Source of the DNA: Madurella fahalii
Lineage: Eukaryota; Ascomycota; Sordariomycetes; Sordariales
Direction: 5' to 3'
Length of the DNA stretch: 64,000 nucleotides
Assembly (NCBI GenBank): GCA_029876055.1
Contig: CM056875.1
Location: 2,294,001 to 2,358,000, forward strand
In this document: in pieces, positions 54,797-64,000 of the stretch
Layout of the letters: every line of letters starts with the position of its first letter
Position numbering within the stretch: the first letter of the stretch is position 1
Program-made: the position numbers and the translations under genes
Notes under the pieces: generated by a model
Told to the model about the DNA's origin: nothing
Databases searched by the model: none
The model's input: only the letters and a program-made list of their open reading frames with translations

Positions 54797-56239
54797 GGCG
54801 GTTGGTATCCTTATCTGGGTGCCGGTGATGGAGTGGGATGTGAGTGGGATGGGGATGGGAATGGAGGTGCGAGGTTGTGGAGACGGAGAAAGGGAAGGAG
54901 GAGAGGCGAGAGGAGGAAGAGGAGAAGGAGGAAGCGGTTGCTTTGTTTGGTTGTTTAGAGGGAGGGGATGTGTAGGGTTGCGGGTGTGCTTGATGTCTTC
55001 ACTACGGCCCCGGAGCAAGCGAGTAAGCGGACACTGGTGGCGAGACGGAGGCATTAATTTTCTCTCTGCTTGGTTGCTTTGGTTTTTGGCTGGGTTTTGG
55101 CAGGTTTGGTTGGGCATTGATCACCGTGGTGTGATTTGGTTCTCTTTCCCTTTGCTATCACAGTCCGCTCCTTTTTTGTTGTTGTTTAGACTGATATGTG
55201 ATGGATGGGGAAACACAGAGAGAAGGAACTACAGGGGGAGAAAAGCTGAGCAGTCCACATGGCGACTGTTGGGGATTGCTGGGGGGTAGTTTTGTTTAAC
55301 CCCCCCTTGTTCATCACTCCCCACACCTTACTTCATCTGATGGAGTTTATGGCGGCGGCGTTTCTTCTTCGGTTTTCTTTATTCTTTGGAACAAAGAGCT
55401 TTTGTTTGCGGGAGGAGGGTTTGGGCGGGAGTGGTGAAGGACAGGGAGGGATTGAAGGCGGATTGCAATTGAGACAGACAGAACAGAATATAAAGAGATG
55501 TCTGCTGGGATTTTGGGTCAAAGTCATGGAAGGGGCTGCTGAGGCTCTGGTAGGATCCAGATGCCGAGAGGATTGGCGCTGATGTGCCGAGGCGGGCTCA
55601 CCCGCAGCAGGATGGGTGCTGGCGGGCTAATATAATTGGTTGGATGGCCGGCTGACTCTCCGATCTGCATGTCCTCTGCACGACTGTTGAACCGCGGCGA
55701 TCAGTGTGCTGCCTTGTTTGACTTTCTGATCATTCCCCATGTTTGAGAAGCGGTCATTGGACGAGGGTGCTCGATATGTGGGATTCATGTTGGACAAATC
55801 GGAAGGCTTGGAAAGTGCTTGTTCTAGGTCAAACCTGGAAAATGTTGTTTTGGCTCGGTAAAGCGCGGCTGTCTTCTTTGTAACGTCTGCTGCTGTCACA
55901 AATCACAAGGCTGATTGAATCATCGTGAGGGGTCCCCGCTTAGTATGAGTCCGTCTCGCCTCTAAGTACTTTCCATTCTTCTGCCGTACTGTGGTTGATG
56001 GAAGTACCTTGGCCACGTAGAAGAGTAAAGAATAACTCTCCTCCTGTTTGCATTCCGTTATACCCGATGTTTGTTTGTATTGCTACTATACCTCTTTTCC
56101 AATCCCCCCATAGAATTACACTCCGTCTTCTTTTCCTCTCGTATTCTGCAGGACCGGGACCCTTCGAGGTGGGGAACACGCTTTAGACGAAATTGGAATA
56201 CACGGATTTGGCGTATTGGCTGCATGGCACAAGGAAACG
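54797..56239. other. Intergenic, nrc-2 3' region and CorA-like promoter
   Basis: 1.4 kb. GA-rich sequence follows the nrc-2 stop (54840-54940). No coding frame is supported. Confidence 0.5.
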
Positions 56240-58039
56240 ATGGATTCCAGACCCGAACCAGAACCCCAACATCTGGGGGGACCCTCATCTCCTGAGGACG
56301 ACGACATCCTCTCCCGGCCAGCGTACCTCATTGAGTGGGAGACATCTGAACCCAAGGAACCGCGGAAAAGCCGAGCACATCGGCGGAGGGCGCCCCTCGC
56401 CACTGCGCTCGCTCTTACCACCGCGTTAGAGGCCACCAACGACGATGATCAGCACCGACTTATCGTTTTACATGGACACCGACGCGAGTTTGCCGACGCC
56501 ATCCTGGCCTTTGATGCGGGTATCGACCCGAGGTTTATCGAGTGTGCTGCTACACGGAGGACGTATCGACCGTTGCGGGGTCTGCGGGATCAGATCCCAG
56601 GAACAAATCAAGGGCGACGTTGGCATGTGTTAGAGTATCCCGAGTTGATGAAGGGATCTGACCCTTCCGTGCCCTGTGACAACCGAGCGGGCGGCAGCCC
56701 ACCTGTCAAGCGACTCTCAGGAAGAGCTGGGAAGTTGTCGGTTGCTTTTCGTCGTGCCTCGTTGTGGACCCACGCGGCAGGAAAGGACGTGCTCTTTTTG
56801 GATGTACCAGCGTGGAACGATGCGAAGGGGGGAAAGGCGAGTACTGGGCAGAGGGTTGATGATGAGACCTCCTATCAGTCTGATATTACGAGCTTAGAAG
56901 ATGTTCTTTGGGATACCCTGGGGTGTGGTTGGAAGGCGGCTGATCGCTTTGATCAACTTTTGTCCGAGATTGTATACAACCGCTGGCTGGAGCTGTTCGA
57001 GCTTCTTGAAGCCGAGTCGCGGGTCATGTCCCAGGAGACAGTGTCCGGCTACTGGCAGATCTTGCGGTCACTGGAATTCAATGAGGATAATGAGGCCGAC
57101 CAGTGCTGGGCAAAGTTCCTTTCCAGGATAGAGCGCCGCATAGCCTTGTTGCCCGCACCCAGGGACAAGCTATCCAACCTCCCGCCGGAGACTTCGAGAT
57201 CAACAACAATCAATACCACGTCCGACATTTCGAGAAATAAGACCATCACCCGCACCAGCACTGTCAACCAGACTCAAAACAACTCCTCAAAACAAGGGCA
57301 AGACCCAAAAATGTTAGTCGACGAGAACCAGCGCGCCCTTGACCGTATCAGCTACCTCGGCGGAATCCTTATCCCCATTCCCATCGTCGCGGGTGTCCTC
57401 TCAATGGGCGAGACCTTTGGCCCTTCCGGTTCTATGTTTTATGTCTTTTGGGCCGCCTCCATCCCACTCTCGATTGTTACGGTCCTGATCATCTATGCCG
57501 ACACGATTCGCAAGGCGGAGGTCTGGGTAGAAATAGCAGCTGACCGCGTTGAGCCAACTCCCGACAGCGCTGTCGACAGTGACAAGGAGGACGTGGGCCC
57601 GGTTGATGTCGAGGTTAAGCACCGTAGGACGGTGACTTGGCGGAAGCGCAAGTCAGAGGAGCACCAGCGGCAGCAACCCCCGTCGCCGGAGGCGGTGGTG
57701 TTCTCTCTTGACCACGACGTTGAAGAGCGCATGGTTGGCACGCCGCTGGCGGCGGCGGCGGCGGCCACTGTGCAGCCGTCGGACGGGGACGCGATTGGCG
57801 CCATGTTAGACTTGTTACCTGCTTCTGCTAGGTGGAGAACAGGGCTTGCGGCACCACCAGATATGATCTTGGAACAGCCGGTTGACGGTTCAAAACCGAG
57901 GGCGTGGAAGAGAAAGGAGTTGGGCTGGTATGGTGCAGCCAAGGCGATTGTTTACAAGAAACCGAGGGCTGGGAGCGATATTCCAGCCGGCGTAGCAGCG
58001 TGTGCGAAACCTGGGAAGCAGAAGTCTGGTAGCTGGTGA
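56240..58039 (+). CDS. CorA-like two-helix membrane protein, fungal type
   Basis: Single exon, 599 residues from the ATG at 56240 (MDSRPEPEPQ). The preceding in-frame TTG was not used as a start. The N-terminal half is soluble: a HRRAPLATALALTTALEATN segment, then FIECAATRRTYRPLRGLRDQ and a WHVLEYPELM motif. A helical stretch (DVLWDTLGCGWKAADRF, LFELLEAESRVMSQET) fits the long CorA stalk. Two transmembrane helices lie near 372-390 (GGILIPIPIVAGVLSMGETF) and 398-417 (YVFWAASIPLSIVTVLIIYA). The usual GMN signature between them is absent; the loop reads GETFGPSG. A cytosolic tail of about 180 residues is rich in charged and Ala runs. The fold suggests a CorA-superfamily member, but Mg2+ transport is not established. 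Confidence 0.7.
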   Translation: MDSRPEPEPQHLGGPSSPEDDDILSRPAYLIEWETSEPKEPRKSRAHRRRAPLATALALTTALEATNDDDQHRLIVLHGHRREFADAILAFDAGIDPRFIECAATRRTYRPLRGLRDQIPGTNQGRRWHVLEYPELMKGSDPSVPCDNRAGGSPPVKRLSGRAGKLSVAFRRASLWTHAAGKDVLFLDVPAWNDAKGGKASTGQRVDDETSYQSDITSLEDVLWDTLGCGWKAADRFDQLLSEIVYNRWLELFELLEAESRVMSQETVSGYWQILRSLEFNEDNEADQCWAKFLSRIERRIALLPAPRDKLSNLPPETSRSTTINTTSDISRNKTITRTSTVNQTQNNSSKQGQDPKMLVDENQRALDRISYLGGILIPIPIVAGVLSMGETFGPSGSMFYVFWAASIPLSIVTVLIIYADTIRKAEVWVEIAADRVEPTPDSAVDSDKEDVGPVDVEVKHRRTVTWRKRKSEEHQRQQPPSPEAVVFSLDHDVEERMVGTPLAAAAAATVQPSDGDAIGAMLDLLPASARWRTGLAAPPDMILEQPVDGSKPRAWKRKELGWYGAAKAIVYKKPRAGSDIPAGVAACAKPGKQKSGSW

Positions 58040-58704
58040 AGAGTTGCAATTGCTGGGTGTTAAATAGCTTAGCCCTTTTCAATAAGGAGCATATTTCGGG
58101 GCATGGAGAGCGTCTCATTATACCGTAGGCCTAGTGATTTACTGCATCTTATTTGGCGGTTGTATCGTGGGACGTTTCCAAAGATCGCGAGACGGTTTAT
58201 TCTATAAAAGCAACCGAGGCCTCAGTCAGAGTAGGCAGAGGGATCTTAACTCACAAGCTCCTCAAATTCCTCTACCACGGCTCATCAGGAGTATCCAGCC
58301 GCCATCGTCCATATCACATAGGTTTGTGCATAGCCAGAGTTACACTGTCAGATTCACCATTCTCGCCACCTACCCTTGATCAAAGCCAGCGTAGTAATCT
58401 CATATCTCCACACTAAAGAAACGCAATTCAGTTACTACTCTGACTTATATATCAATAAGTCGCTCCAGGACCCGTATCTGGTAAATTACCGTCACCACTT
58501 ACACCAGCTCCGTAATTTACCCCACATCAATTCTCTCTCACCCACACTCATTCGCAACCCACTTGAACTGAAATGCAGCGCGTTCGATTGTTGCTCCCAT
58601 CACTTATCAGAACCCAAGTCCAGAACGTACCCATCCGAAACCCACCGCCGCCTTTTCAGCACCCACCCTCTCAAACCCACCCTCAGCCCTCTCAAGCCGG
58701 CACA
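58040..58704. other. Intergenic, DAD3 upstream region
   Basis: 0.67 kb between the CorA-like gene and DAD3. An in-frame ATG at 58573 could extend DAD3 by 44 residues, but the extension is Pro/His-rich and unlike the family. Confidence 0.5.
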
Positions 58705-59077
58705 ATGGACGCCCCACCCCGGCCTCAGAGCAGCCTCCTCACGTCCCCACCCGAGCTCACGCCGCTCGAGCAAGAAGTCCTGGACGAGTATGAGCGCCTC
58801 GCAGAGAACATGAAGAAGGTACGTGCATATGTGCGCCACAGGGGGGGTGGTTTGGCCTTTTTTCTTCTTCTTTTACACGCACGAAATTAAAAATATAAAA
58901 CGACAAATCCCCAGCTCGCCTCCCTCCTCGACAACCTCGCCAGCGCACCGGCCACTGAGATCCTCGACGGGCTCCGCGAGCTGGAGCGCAAGACCAGCCT
59001 GGTGTTTACGCTGCTCAAGGCGAGTGTGTACAGCATCGTGCTGCAGCAGGAGATTGATTGGGGTGGTGGTGATGGTG

Positions 59078-59144
<67 letters not shown>

Positions 59145-59166
59145 CCATGCGGAGGAGCAGGGTTGA
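58705..59166 (+). CDS. DAD3: DASH/Dam1 complex subunit Dad3 with poly-Gln tail
   Basis: Exons 58705-58818 and 58915-59166; intron 96 nt; 366 nt, 121 residues. The core matches Dad3: PPELTPLEQEVLDEYERLAE, then KLASLLDNLASAPATEILDG and LRELERKTSLVFTLLKASVY. Dad3 belongs to the ring-forming DASH complex that couples kinetochores to microtubule plus ends. After the core the protein has IVLQQEIDWGGGDGG and then 21 consecutive Gln (59080-59142: 18 CAG, one CAA, two CAG), ending HHAEEQG. The yeast protein is about 94 residues, so the tail is an addition. The start MDAPPRPQ was chosen because it gives the usual short N-terminus. Confidence 0.9.
59080..59142 (+). repeat. CAG trinucleotide repeat in DAD3
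   Basis: Eighteen uninterrupted CAG followed by CAA, CAG, CAG, coding poly-Gln. Length variation between strains is likely. Confidence 0.95.
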
Positions 59167-59500
59167 TGGATGATGCTGGGCACGAAGGGGCCCGGGTGAA
59201 GCCTTTTTTTTTTTATTGAGGAGACGGATGGATGGGGTCTGGCCCGGGTGGATTTGATGCTCGCAAGGGGAGTTATCCTAGACGGGTTCTTGCGTCCTTG
59301 CAGGTTGAAGAACCGAAGGAGGTGTCGGGAACAGCGCAGCCGTGATCGGCGCCCATAACCGCACTTCACTCGAGTGAAGACAGACCAGACTAGGCCCATT
59401 CCCACGGCATCCATTCCCTCCCACTCATCAGTTTTGATACAAATCTACAAGTGGGTGTCTACTACAGCACAACTATTCTATACAGCAACAGCAACACGGA
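59167..59500. other. Convergent 3' UTR region DAD3 / uS5m
   Basis: 334 bp between the stops. It includes a T10 run near 59204 and no gene. Confidence 0.5.
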
Positions 59501-60999
59501 TTAATATACAGCGCCGCCGTAGTACACCTTGCGGACGTCTACCATCTTCTTGCCCCGCCCGATGGCAATTTCCTCGGGGTCGCGCTGATTCATAAGCGCC
59601 TGGTACGTGGCCTTGATTGAGTTCATGGGGTTACGCGAGCGTGGCATCCGGGCTGCGAGGTCGTGGATACCCGCACAGCGGCACATTTCGAAGATGCGAT
59701 GCGAGACACGGAGGCCGAAGCCTAGGACGAATCATGTTAGGATACCAGAAAGAAAGAGGGGGGTGATGAGGCGGGAAAATGCAAAATACCTGGCGGGCGA
59801 GCACTCAGCTTCACAATGGTGCCCGAGATCTTGGCCTCGACCTCGCCATAGATGGTCCGCTTCTCGTACCGCCGGATCGGCCGCATGTTCTGGATGGCCT
59901 TCAGGCGCGCCTTGGAGGCGGCCACGCTCGGCTCGGTCGACTTGGCCTCGCCGAGCCCCAGCCAGCCGTCGTTGTTCCCGGCCACGTACAAGACGGAAGC
60001 GCTCCGGACCTTGCCCAGACGCGTCTGGTTCGCCACCCACCGCGTCAGCAGCCTCTTGGTCGAGATGGACAGGATCTGCTTGACCGTCATGCCCGACCGC
60101 TTCTTGAGCTCCTGGTACACGCCCGTGTCGTCCAGCCCGCCGTCCTCCGGGTCGATGGCGTTCTTGTACATGCCCGCCACTCCGGGAACCTTGCTGGGCA
60201 GCGCGTGCGCCATGGACGTGTTGGTCGTCAGGTTGTTGTCTGTCATGGCCGACCGCTCCAGGATGTACTGCAGCACGTCGGCGTCGGTCGGCCCACCCGC
60301 CGCGTCGTCGCCGTCCTTTTTGGACTTTTGCTTGTGTACCTCAGTCTCGAGGTACAGCTGGAAGTCCTTGTGCGCCTGCTCCCTCACCTCGCCCGGCCAT
60401 TGGGCCTCGGGCGTCTTCTTGTGCTCCTCGGGCACAAAGTCCGAGAGCGTCTTGAGGGTACCCGTCACGTCGCCGTTCTGAAACTCGTCGGCCCACTTGA
60501 TCAGATCCTCGGTGAACTCGTCCATGTTCATGAACCTCGCATTCGGCTCGGGCGGCGCCTTATTTTGCGGCCGCTTGTCGATGATGGGCTGCGACTCGGC
60601 AAAGTCGTCGATGTAGGGTAACCGGTACGGGTCAGAGCGCAGACGACCTTGTATCGTCAAGTCACGGGGGTCGATGGCGGCCTCACCGGCCTCGAGGGCG
60701 GCGAGCTGCTCGGGCGAGTACTTGGTCGCCAGCTGGTCCATCTCCTCCTTTGTGTACTTGGTGAACTTTTCTTTTGTGAACTTGTCGATCTGCTCCTCGG
60801 TCATGAGGCCCATGTCGGCGGCACGCACATTGGCGAACCTCGGACGCCGCCTCGCGGCCAGCTGTGGCGAGCTGTGGAATTGGTGGGCGAATATTTGCTG
60901 GCACGGAGCCGTCGACGGAGGAGCAGCAGCGCAAGCACCCGGCACCGCGGCCAGGCGCCCGGAGACGAGCCTCCTGGCGGCTGGACGTGCGACGCTCAT
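59501..60999 (-). CDS. MRPS5: Mitochondrial small-subunit ribosomal protein uS5m
   Basis: Exons 60999-59790 and 59721-59501; intron 68 nt; 1,431 nt, 476 residues. The start MSVARPAARRLVSG begins an Arg/Ala-rich mitochondrial presequence of about 45 residues (to FHSSPQLAARRRPRF). A long fungal-specific N-terminal extension follows, with an IDKFTKEKFTKYTKEEMDQL segment. The S5 RNA-binding fold comes at about 325-400 (VRSASVLYVAGNNDGWLGLG, GEAKSTEPSVAASKARLKAI). The S5 C-terminal domain crosses the splice (SARPPGFGLRVSHRIFEMCR, RSRNPMNSIKATYQAL). It sits near the mRNA entry channel of the mitoribosome. An in-frame ATG at 61131 would add 44 residues and hide the presequence, so it was not used. 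Confidence 0.92.
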
Positions 61000-62020
61000 A
61001 GCTCTCGGGGTCCAATTGACTCTGTCGAAACCCGCGGTAGCTGGAGATCCGGCCCTCGACAAACAACCCTGAACCGTTTTCAATGTATCGGTTATTTCGG
61101 CCAGATCAGGAACGAATCCATGCGGCGACACGATGGGACGGCGCTCGCCAGCAATTTTTTTGGGTCCAAGCTCGCTGTGAGCGGTTTGATGCCTAGTTTC
61201 TGGGGCATACTTGCTTCCAAGGAGATCGACAAGCCGTTGTGGGACCGACTCTTAGTTTGGGGAGAGTCACATGAATCTTCACGTGACTTGTATTTGATCT
61301 TTCTCTCCCCTTTCTCAGGAGCGACCTGTCACCACCTGCGAGACCCGATTTTCTCAAGGAACATTGGGTCGTCTGCCTGACTGGATGAAGAACCTTGGTT
61401 TCACAAGTCATTCGTCCATTCCTCCATTCGTCTATTTGCTCGGACGATGCGCGCTCTCTCAACCAATCAATCTTCAGCTTATCTAATCGCGTCGTTCGAC
61501 TCTGGCGCAGGTCTGAAACGCAAGGCCAGGATGGAAGCCCCTTTTTGCTCGTTTTTGGCTGTTCTCTAGCCGCTGGGCAAAACGTCCGAAGCCCGCCCTG
61601 ACAGACCTGGCCAACCCAGATTGCATTGGGGGATTCGCGTCTTTAGCTGAAATCGGCTTTCATTGTGACGTCTGCGGTTTCATGACCAGGGCCAAGTGGC
61701 CTGCACATTATAGACCTCCGCTAACTGCCCCGTCTCTCGTCTGACCTTTCCATTTCTCCCACTCCCCAAGTTCATCTCCTTCAGCAACTTCTCCGTCATG
61801 TATTAATCACTTTTCATTCCCTTCGTCGCAAACAGTCCCGTTGTATAATATTCTCTTCGCGCGGCGCAGGCGACGCCATCAAGTTCATCCTTGAACAATC
61901 CCGCTGGGCGGCCATCCCTCTTTCCGCTTACACTCGCTCCTAGCGCCGGCCCAACATATGCCTGCTCTCCCATTACTCTCTCGCCAGTCTCCCGAGATTC
62001 CAGAAGGAGGCACCCGCGCA
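61000..62020. promoter_or_regulatory. Divergent region uS5m / small membrane protein
   Basis: 1.0 kb between divergent genes. It contains short frames only, and a CT-rich leader at about 61740-61830 that may precede the small plus-strand gene. Confidence 0.45.
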
Positions 62021-62239
62021 ATGGGCCAGTACGATTGGTTCTCCAGCATCGGCGCGACACCCGAGGCCGTTGCCGTACTCAACGATCAACCCATCCTCTT
62101 CATCATCCTTATCATTGTGCTCATCGCCATCATTCTGCAGTGCGTGCTGCTATGGTACATCCATTACGCCACTCTGAAGCCGGAGCAAAAGGTCAAAAAG
62201 GACAAGAAGGATAAAAAGAAGCCAGCCCCAAAGAAATAA
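62021..62239 (+). CDS. 72-residue single-pass membrane protein, unknown
   Basis: From the ATG at 62021 (MGQYDWFSSIGATPEAVAVL) the frame gives 72 residues: a short polar N-terminus, one very hydrophobic helix (about 25-47, ILFIILIIVLIAIILQCVLL) and a Lys-rich tail ending KKPAPKK. A longer version from ATG 61958 adds 21 residues of doubtful merit. The layout is like that of small ER or mitochondrial membrane subunits; the basic cytosolic tail contains KKxx-like lysines, but the end PKK is not a standard KKXX retrieval signal. No family is recognised. The clean helix and tail make it more than a chance frame. Confidence 0.55.
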   Translation: MGQYDWFSSIGATPEAVAVLNDQPILFIILIIVLIAIILQCVLLWYIHYATLKPEQKVKKDKKDKKKPAPKK

Positions 62240-62699
62240 CGGAGGTACTTTTCGGGATGATGGGGGTTCCGCGCGCGCTACCCCCCCAACGGGGAGAACC
62301 CTCAGTTTAGGCAACCGACGGCATCTGCTTCGATCTATTCGAAATGGTTGACTGGGCTGGCATGATAGCAGCCATGAGCTTCCACCAGAGTATCGAGTTT
62401 GGCGGTTTCGATGTTACATCATGGTACGGCAATTGCAGGTTCCGCGCAAAGGCGATGCATGGTTCATGTTTGGCGTTATCGAGAGGGTCGCAATAGAGGA
62501 GAAGACGATTTTTGGGCCGCATCTCTATTTGGACAACTGCGCCCGTGTCGGGCACACTCTGCTGGACGAGACTGAAGCGTTTCGGCAGTAGCGCCAGCCT
62601 ATCCCGCAAGGCGACAGCGTTGGGTCAGGGGGGGTTGGGGAATTGGGAAAACATCCTATTCATGGACTGTGGGCTTCCGACCTAGGGAGCGTTGTCGTC
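62240..62699. other. Intergenic, convergent 3' ends
   Basis: 460 bp between the small membrane protein and the stop of the last gene. Nothing else supported. Confidence 0.5.
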
Positions 62700-64000
62700 C
62701 TAGTGTTGCACTTCGTGGTACATAATATATGTTTCGTTTGCATCTGCATCCCCATAAACTACCATCTCTTGCCTTCCCTCGTCACTGAGACCGTGACTCT
62801 CGGGAAAAGGGGGGTCTTGGGGACAGCTGAACGCTTCCGGGTCCGGAACATCTGGCCGTCCGATCCTATAGACATTTCCCTGCCCGTCGGCATAGAAGTA
62901 GTCAGCTTCGGAGCTGTCGGTGTAATCCGCCGTCGATTGTTCACTATCTTCCACACCGTAGGACTCATCAGCGCGCAGACAGCCGTATACGCCGAGGAAC
63001 TCAGAATCGCAAAGCTCTTGTTGACAGTCAGCATATGGATCGTGCCCTACGATAACCTGGTTATCGCCTTCCATAAGAATGTTGCTGTGGAAACCATCGC
63101 CATGCTCCACGGGAGGCCTATGATCCACTTCTGGCCCTACGACGTCCCTTTGAGACGATTGTTTTGCAGCATGACCTCCTGGTTGCCTTCCGGCGGATTG
63201 CCGCCTGACCGGCTCCGGCTGGATGCCGGTTTGGCACAGCAACCACAGTCGCTTCTTGATTTCATCTGCGGTGGAAGAAGCTTCTGGGTTGAACTCAGTT
63301 TCCTTGTTGTTGCTCTCTGTAATAGCATGAGTAATGATATCTAACTTTTCCCGGAGACTAGCTGACTGTGCATTCTTTAGTCGAGCTAAGCCTGTGGCGA
63401 TCGTGGGAATGATTTGTGCGTGTGCCGTCATCGTCTGTCTGCTGTTAACAACACCCAGCGAGGAACCGGGATGGGGATGGCATCGTACTTGAAGATACCG
63501 GAGATTCCAGACAGCCGGGGCAATATCAATCAACGAGTGTGGTTGTGTGTTCTTGATAGCTCTGCCCTTCGGCGAGGTTCTCTTGTCACCAATGAGCTTC
63601 CGAAGCGCGGCATCCAGGAGACAGGCCATTTCCGCAATCACAGCCTCTGGGGCAAACGCCTCAGTGCTCTCTTGCTCGAAGTGTAGAGGGCTGTTTGTCC
63701 CTTCGTGCGGGGCAGCCGCCTTCTTGCTCAGCTGAGGATTGCTTCTGAAGCCGTACGTACTTTGTCGACGATCTTCTGGTGCGTGCTGGCTTGAACTTGG
63801 TGGCTCGAATGTTGGTTGTGGTGAGGCGTGCGCACCCGCCGGCGATATGCCGAAACAATAATCAACTTCGCATGTCAGGCTTTGGAACTGAGCCAGGCGA
63901 ACATCTCGCGGTGCGATCATTTCGGACGCAAGGTCGGGGTGGTGAAGAAAATATGACACCTGCGGACGGCACTGATCTAGGCGGTCATGGGAGGCGTAGT
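62700..64000 (-). CDS. Unknown fungal protein, 5'-truncated by window edge
   Basis: The frame is open from the stop at 62700 to the right edge (about 433 codons). The codon at 63959 is GTG, not ATG, and upstream codons (SHDRLDQCRPQVSYFLHHPD) still look coding, so the gene starts beyond the window or in another exon. Readable segments: LASEMIAPRDVRLAQFQSLT, VIAEMACLLDAALRKLIGDK, AQIIPTIATGLARLKNAQSA and an acidic, Tyr-rich C-terminus (SSEADYFYADGQGNVYRIGR). There is no signal peptide, membrane helix or known motif. A possible 54-nt in-frame intron lies at 63435-63488 (GTACGA...ACAG); if real, it would drop 18 residues before AQIIPTIA. Function unknown; likely restricted to filamentous fungi. 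Confidence 0.6.
   Translation of the reverse strand, partial: YASHDRLDQCRPQVSYFLHHPDLASEMIAPRDVRLAQFQSLTCEVDYCFGISPAGAHASPQPTFEPPSSSQHAPEDRRQSTYGFRSNPQLSKKAAAPHEGTNSPLHFEQESTEAFAPEAVIAEMACLLDAALRKLIGDKRTSPKGRAIKNTQPHSLIDIAPAVWNLRYLQVRCHPHPGSSLGVVNSRQTMTAHAQIIPTIATGLARLKNAQSASLREKLDIITHAITESNNKETEFNPEASSTADEIKKRLWLLCQTGIQPEPVRRQSAGRQPGGHAAKQSSQRDVVGPEVDHRPPVEHGDGFHSNILMEGDNQVIVGHDPYADCQQELCDSEFLGVYGCLRADESYGVEDSEQSTADYTDSSEADYFYADGQGNVYRIGRPDVPDPEAFSCPQDPPFPESHGLSDEGRQEMVVYGDADANETYIMYHEVQH

Noticed and set aside
61001..61131. Upstream 44-residue extension of uS5m
   Set aside because: It would bury the clear mitochondrial presequence that starts at 60999.

Overview
This is a 64 kb piece of a nuclear chromosome from a filamentous ascomycete. 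It is most probably a sordariomycete, and Sordariales is my best guess. The evidence is short spliceosomal introns (mostly 55-100 nt, GTRNGT donors, CTRAY branch points), GC-rich coding sequence, an nrc-2-type AGC kinase and closest-looking matches to Pezizomycotina proteins. I see no bacterial operons, rRNA, tRNA, CRISPR array or intact transposon. Family identities come from reading translated sequence; no database search was run. Exon borders were placed by hand from frame, splice signals and protein family continuity.

Left arm (1-19.2 kb) is dense. In order it holds the 3' end of a RasGEF gene (+); a TDT-family dicarboxylate/malate-type transporter (-) with an 8-nt microexon; PRS1-type PRPP synthetase (-); RNA polymerase III subunit RPC9/Rpc17 (+), which carries an apparent 1-nt frameshift in a G6 run; an atypical Rho-like GTPase (-); the tRNA pseudouridine synthase DEG1/PUS3 (+); the GPI-anchor subunit GPI15/PIG-H (-); and a 1,706-residue WD40/alpha-solenoid protein (-).

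The middle (about 19.2-37.8 kb) is strikingly gene-poor. In about 18.7 kb I support one short Ser-rich protein gene (29.27-29.77 kb). The rest holds a long (ACTAC)n microsatellite, homopolymer tracts and stretches of lower GC, without recognisable transposon coding sequence.

Right arm (37.8-64 kb) is dense again: VPS24 (-), SBA1/p23 (+, with an 18-nt microexon), a short conserved-looking protein with a possible readthrough tail (+), the mRNA export adaptor YRA1 (-) with an 858-nt intron inside its RRM, OST4 (-), TMA46 (+), an SDR with Phe in place of the catalytic Tyr (-), an AT-hook/C2H2 zinc-finger protein (+), the flippase-type kinase nrc-2 (+) whose three introns are all multiples of three without stops, a CorA-like membrane protein (+), the DASH subunit DAD3 with a 21-Gln tract (+), mitochondrial ribosomal protein uS5m (-), a 72-residue single-pass membrane protein (+) and a 5'-truncated unknown gene running off the right edge (-).

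Most genes are unrelated housekeeping functions: nucleotide supply, Pol III, tRNA modification, GPI anchor and N-glycan synthesis, ESCRT-III, chaperoning, mRNA export, mitochondrial translation and kinetochore. Neighbours alternate in divergent and convergent pairs. There is no biosynthetic cluster. The points most worth following are gene-structure oddities: the long YRA1 intron, the stopless nrc-2 introns, the microexons and the RPC9 frameshift.
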